Assembly (NCBI RefSeq): GCF_003054225.1
Contig: NZ_QBKQ01000004.1
Span: 104,527-168,526 of the forward strand
Length of the DNA stretch: 64,000 nt
DNA from: Christiangramia gaetbulicola
Lineage (GTDB): Bacteria > Bacteroidota > Bacteroidia > Flavobacteriales > Flavobacteriaceae
Direction of reading: 5' to 3'
Position numbers and translations under genes: made by a program
Notes under the pieces: generated by a model
Seen by the model: only the letters and a program-made list of their open reading frames with translations
The model's database searches: none
Told to the model about the DNA's origin: nothing
Shown here: piece after piece, positions 37,207 through 44,511 of the stretch
Layout: each line of letters starts with the position of its first letter
How positions within the stretch are numbered: position 1 is the first letter of the stretch

Positions 37207-37698
37207 ATGGAAACCAAACACCAAAACAAGGAGCAGAAGAGCGGTAGTAATTATACCAGGTTCTTTTTAATGCTGGGTTTATCTTTTGTAGCCATGTACA
37301 TCACCATGTACCTGAATACCTATGAAATCGACCATGTCTATTTCAGCCTGACGAGATTTTATATGACCTGTCTTGGTATAGCTGCAATGGCCGTGATTAT
37401 GCTTTCGCTTATGCTTAAAATGTATAAAAACAGGAAAAAGAACATTGCTATATATGTAGGCAGTCTATTACTTTTTGTGGCCGCATTAGGACTGGTGAGA
37501 GCTCAGCGCCCTATAATTGGGGATGTTTTGTATATGAAGGCGATGATCCCGCATCACTCTATCGCTATCTTAACGAGTAAGAGAGCCGATATACAAGACC
37601 CGGAAGTTAGAGAACTGGCAGATGGGATCATCAAGGCACAGGTAAAGGAAATCGCGGAAATGAAGAAACTTATCGAAAAACTAGAGAAGGGTAAATAA
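37207..37698 (+). CDS. DUF305-type membrane protein
   Basis: The ATG at 37207 is favoured over the upstream in-frame start at 37168, whose 13 extra codons look like leader. The 163-residue protein has three hydrophobic segments and then a periplasmic-looking tail with MKAMIPHHSIAILTSKRA, the DUF305 motif of paired histidines. DUF305 proteins are often found in copper resistance loci and may bind copper. It lies in the run after cusB and overlaps the next start (TAATG). Confidence 0.85.
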   Translation: METKHQNKEQKSGSNYTRFFLMLGLSFVAMYITMYLNTYEIDHVYFSLTRFYMTCLGIAAMAVIMLSLMLKMYKNRKKNIAIYVGSLLLFVAALGLVRAQRPIIGDVLYMKAMIPHHSIAILTSKRADIQDPEVRELADGIIKAQVKEIAEMKKLIEKLEKGK

Positions 37699-38447
37699 TG
37701 GTTAAAAGGAAAACCGCTATAAATATTAGAAAGGCCCACAGATACCTGGGAATCTTTATTGGGATACAATTTATTATGTGGACGGTAAGTGGTCTCTATT
37801 TTAGCTGGACAGATCTGGATGAGATCCACGGCGACCATTTCAAAAAAGAAGCGCCTGTACATTCATCTTTTTCAGATCTTAAAAGTCCGACAGAACTCCA
37901 TCCTGAGATGGAGGTAGCTTCAGTAAAACTGCAGGAGATCTCCGGTAAGCCATTTTATTATGTTAATGATAAGGTACTAATGGATGCCCGCAATGGAGAA
38001 ATTATCGAGGAGATCAGCAGCCAGCAGGCACTGGATATAGCTTCCAGATATATGAAAGAAGATCTAAAAGTTTCTGGAATCGAAAGGATCACAGAAACCG
38101 GGAGGCATCATGAATATAGAGAACGTTTACTTCCTGCCTGGGTTATTTCTTACGATACCGATGAAAACCTTAAGGCTTATGTAGGTGCGCTTACCGGTAA
38201 TTTCAATACGGTTAGACACCGCGACTGGCGTTGGTTTGATTTCCTCTGGATGACCCATACCATGGATTATGAGGGAAGGGACGATTTCAATAATTTATTG
38301 CTAAGATCATTTTCGTTGCTGGGTTTGATCACCGTACTGAGCGGATTCCTGCTCTGGTATGTTTCTTCCCCCACAGTCAGGAAGATTCTTAAGCCAGTTA
38401 AAAAGGTGAAAAAGAAGAAGAAAAATCCTGTTATCAGGAACAATTAA
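37698..38447 (+). CDS. PepSY-domain membrane protein
   Basis: The 249-residue protein has an N-terminal membrane segment after KAHRYLGIFIGIQFIMWTVSGLYF, a periplasmic part with PepSY-like stretches (ALDIASRYMKEDLKVSGIERI, then AWVISYDTDENLKAYVGALTG) and a second membrane segment near the C-terminus (LLGLITVLSGFLLWYVSSP), ending in a lysine-rich tail. The shape matches PepSY_TM proteins linked to metal or redox homeostasis at the membrane. Overlap with DUF305 (shared A of TAATG) shows coupling. Precise role unknown. Confidence 0.85.
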   Translation: MVKRKTAINIRKAHRYLGIFIGIQFIMWTVSGLYFSWTDLDEIHGDHFKKEAPVHSSFSDLKSPTELHPEMEVASVKLQEISGKPFYYVNDKVLMDARNGEIIEEISSQQALDIASRYMKEDLKVSGIERITETGRHHEYRERLLPAWVISYDTDENLKAYVGALTGNFNTVRHRDWRWFDFLWMTHTMDYEGRDDFNNLLLRSFSLLGLITVLSGFLLWYVSSPTVRKILKPVKKVKKKKKNPVIRNN

Positions 38448-38481
38448 ATACGTCAAAAATCAATAATTAATAATTCGAAAA

Positions 38482-39051
38482 ATGAAAAGAAGAGTTAGAA
38501 GTTTAATCAGCATGAGTTTAGTTGCAGGGAGTTTAATGATGTACTCTTGCGGAGATTCAAAGAAGGAAAAAGACGATGCAGTTTCTCACGAAGATCACGA
38601 AATGCATGAAAATTCTGATCATACACATTCTGAAAAAACCATGGCTGCAGCGACTGCCGAATTTGAAAATGAAGTAGTAAAGAAGGCCTTTAACCAGTAT
38701 CTTGAGGTAAAAGATGCTTTGGTGCAGACAGATGCCGAAGCTGCTGCCGAAGCTGCCAAAGAACTTCAGGCAAGCCTTGAAGAAAATAATCCTGAGATCG
38801 CAGTTATCGCTGGAAATATTGCGGCCGAGAAAGATGTGAATAAGCAGAGGGAGATATTTTCTGAATTAACCGCGGCTATGGACCCAGTGTTAAAGCAAGA
38901 AATTTCTTCAGGAAAGATCTACAAGCAGTTTTGCCCTATGGCGTTTGAAGGAAAAGGAGATTACTGGTACTCGACTTCAGAAGAGATAAGAAATCCGTAT
39001 TTTGGAGATAAAATGCTGAAGTGTGGAAGAGTAGATGAAACTATAGAATAA
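38482..39051 (+). CDS. DUF3347 lipoprotein, histidine-rich
   Basis: The 189-residue protein has a lipoprotein signal ending MMYSCGDS and then a His/Glu/Asp-rich linker (HEDHEMHENSDHTHSEK) that looks metal-binding. The rest is a DUF3347 domain with FCPMAFEGKGDYW and NPYFGDKMLKCG, closely parallel to the C-terminal domain of the CusB-like adaptor in this locus. A free copy of the adaptor domain could act as a periplasmic metal carrier. A hairpin terminator follows. Confidence 0.87.
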   Translation: MKRRVRSLISMSLVAGSLMMYSCGDSKKEKDDAVSHEDHEMHENSDHTHSEKTMAAATAEFENEVVKKAFNQYLEVKDALVQTDAEAAAEAAKELQASLEENNPEIAVIAGNIAAEKDVNKQREIFSELTAAMDPVLKQEISSGKIYKQFCPMAFEGKGDYWYSTSEEIRNPYFGDKMLKCGRVDETIE

Positions 39052-39059
39052 AAATACCG

Positions 39060-39097
39060 GATATCCAGGCCGGTTTATTCGGTCTGGATATTCTTTT
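39060..39097 (+). terminator. Hairpin terminator after DUF3347 gene
   Basis: ATATCCAGGCC pairs with GGTCTGGATAT (one G-T step) around a 9-base loop, followed by TCTTTT. It separates the efflux operon from the regulator gene, though read-through is possible. Confidence 0.7.
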
Positions 39098-39109
39098 AAA
39101 ATTAATTTC

Positions 39110-39676
39110 TTGGAAGAAAAGACGATCAATATTCGTAACGTGGTATGCCAGCGATGCATTATGACCGTAGAGGATATTCTCAACAGGATGAATATACCCT
39201 TTAAAGAGGTCAGTTTGGGGCAGGCCATATTAAATCGTGATCTGGAACCCAGGGAAAGGATCGCTCTAGAGAAGGAATTTGAAAAGGTTGGTTTTGAGAT
39301 CATCCAGGATCGCAATGAGAAACTCATTAATAACATTAAATCCCTGATCATTGAAAAGGTGTATTCTGAAGATACTTCCGTAGAAAAACTTTCTGGCTTG
39401 TTAACTTCAGAACTTAATTACGATTACAGTCATATCACCCATGTCTTTACGGAAAATGAAGGCCAGAGCATACAGAAATTCTATAACGCGGTACGTATTG
39501 AAAGGGTAAAGGAATTACTTAACTATGATGACTGGAGCATCGCGATGATCGCCGATAATTTAGGGTATTCCACCCCGGCCTATCTCTCTACTTCTTTTAA
39601 AAATGCTACTGGTCTTACGCCTTCAGAATATAAAAAGAAGCATGCCAGCGACCGCAAGACTCTCGATTCCATCTAA
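39110..39676 (+). CDS. AraC-family regulator with N-terminal HMA-like metal-binding domain
   Basis: The 188-residue protein begins at TTG (no nearby ATG in frame until residue 18). Residues 1-75 look like a heavy-metal-associated fold: INIRNVVCQRCIMTVEDILNRMNI with a CxxC pair at residues 13 and 16. Residues 85-185 are an AraC double helix-turn-helix, ending in the signature DNLGYSTPAYLSTSFKNATGLTPSEYKKKH. There is no sensor kinase or ligand-barrel domain, so metal binding by the CxxC domain may control DNA binding directly. It is placed in the middle of the copper genes and is the only regulator in the island. Confidence 0.85.
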   Translation: MEEKTINIRNVVCQRCIMTVEDILNRMNIPFKEVSLGQAILNRDLEPRERIALEKEFEKVGFEIIQDRNEKLINNIKSLIIEKVYSEDTSVEKLSGLLTSELNYDYSHITHVFTENEGQSIQKFYNAVRIERVKELLNYDDWSIAMIADNLGYSTPAYLSTSFKNATGLTPSEYKKKHASDRKTLDSI

Positions 39677-39767
39677 CAAGGCCCGCTTTCCAAGGTTTTA
39701 GCATTTCTATATAATAAAGTTGTTGAGTGATTTCTTAATTTCCCGGAAATCCGACCAATAACTAATT

Positions 39768-40769
39768 ATGAGCTTATTTTTGATCGCAGGGATCATCCTG
39801 TATTTTGCTATTGTCATCGATATTCTTCAAACCACGCTTTCTATGCAGGGAGGGGGATGGCTCACCAGCCGGTTCGCCCATTTTTTCTGGAAGCTTTTTC
39901 TTAAGATCTCAGGAAACAATGGTAGATCAAAGATATTATCCAGAACGGGGTATATCCTGCTCATTTCTATAGTTTTAATTTGGGTTTTCTTTTTATGGAT
40001 GAGCCTCGTCCTTATTTTTTCGGGCTATCCCGGAGCGATCATAGATAGCACTACAAAAATTCCTGCTAATTTCTGGCAAATAGTCTATTATAGCGGTTAT
40101 AGTCTTTCTACCCTGGGAATGGGGGATTATGTGGCTTCAGCCGATATTTGGAGGATAGTAACAAGTATTTATTCCTTTACCGGCTTAATTCTACTCACTA
40201 TGTCTGTCACCTATTTTATTCCTGTACTTTCTGCGGTGATAGATCAGCGAAAGCTTGGAATTACCTTGAGCACTTTGGGTAGTACCCCCGAAGAAATAAT
40301 CATAAGCTGTTGGAATGGAGAAAATTTTGATCCGCTTTTAAAGAAAGTTGATAAAATTTCAGATTCGATCATAAAATATAGTCAGCAGCATCGAGCCTAT
40401 CCGGTAATTCATTATTTCCATAATAACAAAGAGAAAAATGCGGTCATTCTTCAACTGGCCAGGTTATACGAGGCGTTATTGATCATTTCATTTGAAGTGA
40501 AAGTAGAATATAGACCCGGATATGAAAATCTCAAGCCGCTTTTTGTAGCCTATGATAATTATTTTGAAGTCATCGCTGAGGTTACACATATCGATCCGGT
40601 AAATTCAGAACCATCCTTTTCAGGGACCAATAAACTGTCAGAAAGGAAAATGCTGACTCAGGATTCAAATGACTATTCAGAAGAAATTAGCAGAAACCGT
40701 AAACTTTTCAAGACCCTAATAGAGCAAGATGGATGGAAATGGGAACTTATAGATGCAAAAAAAACCTAA
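39768..40769 (+). CDS. Two-TM potassium-channel-like protein
   Basis: The 333-residue protein has an N-terminal segment, then membrane segments around residues 60-88 and 135-157 flanking a pore loop with SGYSLSTLGMGDYVAS, which resembles the K+ channel filter TVGYGD with Met in place of Tyr. The remaining 170 residues are a cytoplasmic domain I do not recognise. Ion_trans_2-like channels of this type occur in many bacteria. Its presence inside a copper island is unexpected. Ion selectivity and gating cannot be deduced. Confidence 0.75.
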   Translation: MSLFLIAGIILYFAIVIDILQTTLSMQGGGWLTSRFAHFFWKLFLKISGNNGRSKILSRTGYILLISIVLIWVFFLWMSLVLIFSGYPGAIIDSTTKIPANFWQIVYYSGYSLSTLGMGDYVASADIWRIVTSIYSFTGLILLTMSVTYFIPVLSAVIDQRKLGITLSTLGSTPEEIIISCWNGENFDPLLKKVDKISDSIIKYSQQHRAYPVIHYFHNNKEKNAVILQLARLYEALLIISFEVKVEYRPGYENLKPLFVAYDNYFEVIAEVTHIDPVNSEPSFSGTNKLSERKMLTQDSNDYSEEISRNRKLFKTLIEQDGWKWELIDAKKT

Positions 40770-40849
40770 TAATTCTGTATTTGAGTTAAAAACTTTTAAA
40801 ACTGAAAGATGTTAGCATTTTTTTAAAAGTGTCTCTTCCCGGTCATTTC

Positions 40850-40857
40850 TACATTTG
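40850..40857 (+). promoter_or_regulatory. -7 element for the DUF326 copper protein
   Basis: TACATTTG matches TAnnTTTG and lies 27 bases before the ATG. No -33 TTG is seen at the expected spacing, so activation by a regulator is possible. Confidence 0.5.
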
Positions 40858-40884
40858 AGTTATAACCAATAAATTCAACAAGTT

Positions 40885-41205
40885 ATGAGAAATGAGAAAT
40901 TGATAAGTGCATTGGGAAACTGTATTAACCATTGTAATTATTGTGCAGATGCCTGTCTGGAAGAAGACAATGTAAAAATGATGAAAGACTGCATTCGCTT
41001 AGATAGAGTTTGTGCAGAAGTATGTTCTACCTTGAACCAGGTCCTGGCCACAGATTATAAGGATGTAAAAGGCCTGGTGGAATATTGTAAAAAAGTATGC
41101 CAGGCATGTGTCGATGAGTGTGGGAAACATGATACACAGCACTGCAAGGATTGCGCTAAAGCCTGTAAAGAATGTGTAACTGCATGCGAAAGTTTTTTAG
41201 CGTAA
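40885..41205 (+). CDS. Cysteine-rich four-helix-bundle copper-binding protein (DUF326/Csp-like)
   Basis: The 106-residue protein contains 16 cysteines, spaced mostly CxxxC and CxxC along four helices (for example CINHCNYCADAC and CKKVCQACVDEC). This is the pattern of DUF326 and copper storage proteins, which hold many Cu(I) ions inside a helix bundle. No signal peptide is present, so it should be cytoplasmic. It has its own -7 element and a strong terminator, so it is probably a separately controlled transcript. Confidence 0.92.
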   Translation: MRNEKLISALGNCINHCNYCADACLEEDNVKMMKDCIRLDRVCAEVCSTLNQVLATDYKDVKGLVEYCKKVCQACVDECGKHDTQHCKDCAKACKECVTACESFLA

Positions 41206-41217
41206 CATAGAATCAAT

Positions 41218-41250
41218 TGCCAGAGGGGAAGAAATTCCCCTCTGGCATTT
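41218..41250 (+). terminator. Strong terminator after the DUF326 gene
   Basis: A 13-bp perfect stem (TGCCAGAGGGGAA / TTCCCCTCTGGCA) with a GAAA tetraloop is followed by TTT. It begins 12 bp after the stop. Confidence 0.85.
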
Positions 41251-41367
41251 CTATACTTTTCGAAAGACTTTTCCATAATTTTAAATTCCTCTCTTTTTTT
41301 TGCTGCTTACCTTAGCTAAAATTAAATCTCCGTAACTTTCTAAATAAGGAGGCAATTCTTCAAAAAA

Positions 41368-44106
41368 ATGAAACATAAATATAAGATAACGGGAATGAGC
41401 TGCAATGGTTGTAGAAACCAGGTAGAAGAGACTCTTTCTAATGTTGAAGGGGTCTCCGGTGTTAGCGTAGATCTTGAAAAAGCTGAAGCGGTAGTAGAGA
41501 TGAAAAAGCATGTTCCGCTACATAAGCTTGAGAATGCCCTGGCCAGTGAAGGAGGAAATTATCATATTATGTTACCTGAAGATGCTGAACAGCATTCGGG
41601 AAAACCTATGACCCATACTTATAAAATAACTGGGATGACCTGTAATGGTTGTAGGAGTCATGTTGAAAAAACTCTTAATGAGGTTGAAGGCGTTATCGAA
41701 GCTAAGGTGGATCTCGAAAAAGCCGAAGCCGAGATCAGCATGCAAGAGCATATCAAAATTGAAAAATTTGAGGAGGCTCTGCAAAAAGATGGCGGGAATT
41801 ATCACATTATGATGCCGGGAGAACAGGCTCCACCAAATCCTGAAGCAAAAAAGAAAAGCAAAAGTGATGGAAAGGGAACTGGTACCTGGTATTGCCCCAT
41901 GCATTGTGAAGGCGATAAGACCTATGACAAGCCAGGCGACTGTCCTGTGTGTGGCATGGACCTCGTTGAAGAGGTGAGCGCTGCTACCAAAGTTCAGTTT
42001 ACCTGTCCCATGCATCCGGAGGTTGTCAAAGACGAACCCGGAGATTGCCCTATTTGCGGGATGGAATTAGTGCCGATGCAACCTGAAGTTTCCGCGGAGG
42101 AAAAGGGATATAAAAAACTATTAAGGAAATTCTGGATCTCGGTAGCTTTCACCTTGCCGATCTTTTTGATTGCGATGTCTGAAATGATCCCGGACAATCC
42201 ACTATATGACCTGGCAGGTATGCAAACCTGGAACTGGGTACAATTTGCACTTTCCCTACCTGTGGTATTCTATGCCACCTGGATGTTCTTCGAGAGAGCC
42301 TGGCGATCTATAAAGACATGGAACCTCAATATGTTTACCCTTATAGGGATTGGAGCAGGGGTGGCCTGGGTTTTTAGTGTTTTTGGACTGATATTTCCGG
42401 ATTTTTTCCCGGCCCAGTTCAAGACCGAAATGGGGACCGTGCATGTTTATTTTGAAGCAGCCACGGTTATTTTAACCCTCGTGTTGATGGGTCAGGTATT
42501 GGAAGCCCGTGCACACAGCAGGACAAATTCAGCAATTAAAGAATTATTAAAACTTGCCCCGAATACAGCCGTAAGGGTGGCAGATGGTAAAGAGGAAACT
42601 ATTTCGGTAGATAAGATTCAGAAAGGAGATGTTTTAAGAGTAAAACCTGGCGATAAGGTCCCGGTGGATGGAACTATTAAAAAGGGGAAATCCAACATTG
42701 ACGAATCTATGATCACGGGAGAGCCCATACCGGTAGATAAAAAAGAAGGTGATAAGGTTAGCTCGGGAACCATTAACGGAAACCAGAGTTTTACCATGAC
42801 CGCCGAGAAAGTTGGAGATGAGACCTTGCTTGCCCAGATCATCAAAATGGTGAATGAAGCAAGTCGCTCCCAGGCTCCTATTCAAAAGTTAGCCGATAGA
42901 ATTTCGGCCTATTTTGTCCCTATAGTAGTGCTTATTTCTGTTCTTACCTTTATTGCCTGGGCGATCTGGGGTCCAGAACCTGCTTACGTTTACGCTCTCG
43001 TGAATGCTATAGCCGTTTTGATCATTGCCTGTCCCTGCGCTTTAGGATTGGCCACGCCAATGTCGGTTATGGTAGGAGTGGGGAAAGGAGCTAAAAACGG
43101 GGTGCTGATCAAGAATGCCCGCGCGCTGGAAGAAATGAATGAGATCGATACGCTTATCATCGATAAGACGGGAACCATCACCGAAGGAAAGCCCTCTGTG
43201 GAAAAGGTGGTTTCAGTATCTCCAGATTTTACTGAAAAAGAGATCATACGTCTTATTGCTTCGGTAAATGCTCAAAGTGAACATCCATTGGCAACGTCGA
43301 CCGTGAATTATGCGAAAGCGGAAAATATTGAATATGGAGAAGCTGCAGATTTCAATTCGGTGACCGGGAAAGGAGTGGAAGCGAAATTTGAAGGAAAAGC
43401 ACTGGCGCTTGGAAATGATAAACTAATGCAGGTTGAAAATGCTGAAATCTCAAAAGAAGTTCTGGCAAAGGTTTCTGCAGAACAGGAAAAAGGGAAAACC
43501 GTTTCTTACCTGTCGGTAGATTCTAAAGTGGTTGGCTTTGTAACCATTTCAGACAAGATCAAGAAGACAAGTCGGGAAGCTCTGGATGAACTTCAAAAAG
43601 AAGGAATTAAAGTGGTGATGCTAACCGGAGATAATGAGAAAACCGCTTCTGCGGTAGCTAAAGAATTAAACCTTGCCGACTTCAAAGCGGGAATGATCCC
43701 GCAGAATAAAATGGATGAGGTAAAAAGACTCCAGGCCGAAGGTAGAAAAGTGGCCATGGCCGGAGATGGTATCAATGATGCCCCGGCTCTCGCGCAATCT
43801 GATATTGGGATCGCTATGGGGACAGGTACCGATGTGGCTATAGAAAGCGCTGAGGTCACCCTGGTAAAGGGAGATCTAAAAGGTGTTTTGAAGGCAATAA
43901 GGCTTAGTGAAAAGGTGATGAAGAATATCAAGCAGAACCTGTTCTTCGCGCTCATTTATAATACGTTGGGAGTGCCAATTGCGGCAGGAGTGTTATATCC
44001 GTTTTTTGGATTATTGCTTTCGCCAATGATCGCCGCGCTGGCTATGAGTTTTAGTTCGGTTTCGGTGATCGCGAACGCGCTGAGGTTGAGGAATGCGAAA
44101 TTGTAA
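41368..44106 (+). CDS. copA: Copper-exporting P1B-type ATPase with two HMA and two heavy-metal-binding modules
   Basis: The 912-residue pump has four N-terminal metal modules: HMA domains with Cys12/Cys15 (GMSCNGC) and Cys92/Cys95 (GMTCNGC), and two zinc-ribbon-like motifs (CPMHCEGDKTYDKPGDCPVCGM and CPMHPEVVKDEPGDCPICGM, about residues 177-240). The ATPase core has the membrane CPC motif at Cys555-Cys557, the phosphorylated Asp599 in DKTGT, TGEP, HP in SEHPLATS, and GDGINDAPAL. It exports Cu(I) from cytoplasm to periplasm, feeding the CusCBA-like pump. Confidence 0.95.
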   Translation: MKHKYKITGMSCNGCRNQVEETLSNVEGVSGVSVDLEKAEAVVEMKKHVPLHKLENALASEGGNYHIMLPEDAEQHSGKPMTHTYKITGMTCNGCRSHVEKTLNEVEGVIEAKVDLEKAEAEISMQEHIKIEKFEEALQKDGGNYHIMMPGEQAPPNPEAKKKSKSDGKGTGTWYCPMHCEGDKTYDKPGDCPVCGMDLVEEVSAATKVQFTCPMHPEVVKDEPGDCPICGMELVPMQPEVSAEEKGYKKLLRKFWISVAFTLPIFLIAMSEMIPDNPLYDLAGMQTWNWVQFALSLPVVFYATWMFFERAWRSIKTWNLNMFTLIGIGAGVAWVFSVFGLIFPDFFPAQFKTEMGTVHVYFEAATVILTLVLMGQVLEARAHSRTNSAIKELLKLAPNTAVRVADGKEETISVDKIQKGDVLRVKPGDKVPVDGTIKKGKSNIDESMITGEPIPVDKKEGDKVSSGTINGNQSFTMTAEKVGDETLLAQIIKMVNEASRSQAPIQKLADRISAYFVPIVVLISVLTFIAWAIWGPEPAYVYALVNAIAVLIIACPCALGLATPMSVMVGVGKGAKNGVLIKNARALEEMNEIDTLIIDKTGTITEGKPSVEKVVSVSPDFTEKEIIRLIASVNAQSEHPLATSTVNYAKAENIEYGEAADFNSVTGKGVEAKFEGKALALGNDKLMQVENAEISKEVLAKVSAEQEKGKTVSYLSVDSKVVGFVTISDKIKKTSREALDELQKEGIKVVMLTGDNEKTASAVAKELNLADFKAGMIPQNKMDEVKRLQAEGRKVAMAGDGINDAPALAQSDIGIAMGTGTDVAIESAEVTLVKGDLKGVLKAIRLSEKVMKNIKQNLFFALIYNTLGVPIAAGVLYPFFGLLLSPMIAALAMSFSSVSVIANALRLRNAKL

Positions 44107-44511
44107 AGAATATATGTCATCCCGAACGAAGTGAGGAATATTATTTGAGCTCCAGATTCTTTACTCCGCTATCGCTGCGTTCTGAATGACAATGCCTGTC
44201 ATTCCGACGAAGGAGGAATCTCAAGAGTACGAGATTCTTCACTCCGCTATCGCTACGTTCTGAATGACAATGCCTGTCATTCCGACGGAGGAGGAATCTC
44301 TTTCAAGTGGAAAAGATTTTTCGCTTCATTGCATTTCGCTCTGAATGAAATTTGAATTAATAACGTCACCCTGAATTTATTTCAGGGTCTAAAAAAAAAA
44401 TTAAACTGGAAGTCATCCGGAACTTGTTTCAGGATCTGATAGAAAAGCTGAATCTCCCAAAGCATCGGAGCAGCTTGACGTAAAAACAATAGGAATTAGA
44501 GAATTTTATTT
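44107..44511. repeat. Intergenic repeat cluster with dyad symmetry
   Basis: The 405-bp spacer has no gene. A 68-bp unit occurs twice (44155-44222 and 44233-44300, period 78 bp) with three mismatches. Each unit ends TGACAATGCCTGTCATTCCGA and GGAGGAATCTC, and adjacent parts (GGAATCTC...GAGATTC, TGTCATTC...GAATGACA) form imperfect inverted repeats. A second short family appears twice at 44364-44391 and 44411-44437 (CGTCACCCTGAA... and AGTCATCCGGAA..., both ending TTTCAGGRTCT). They resemble dispersed intergenic repeats of flavobacterial genomes. Confidence 0.75.

Noticed and set aside
35456..39051. A CusF-like metallochaperone in the efflux operon
   Set aside because: No small CusF-type protein with the Met-Met-His-Trp site is seen; the DUF3347 proteins are a different family.
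44364..44392. The CCCTGAA...TTCAGGG hairpin with a run of A/T as a terminator for copA
   Set aside because: It is 260 bp from the copA stop, the following run is A not T on the plus strand, and it belongs to a repeat family; termination by it is uncertain.
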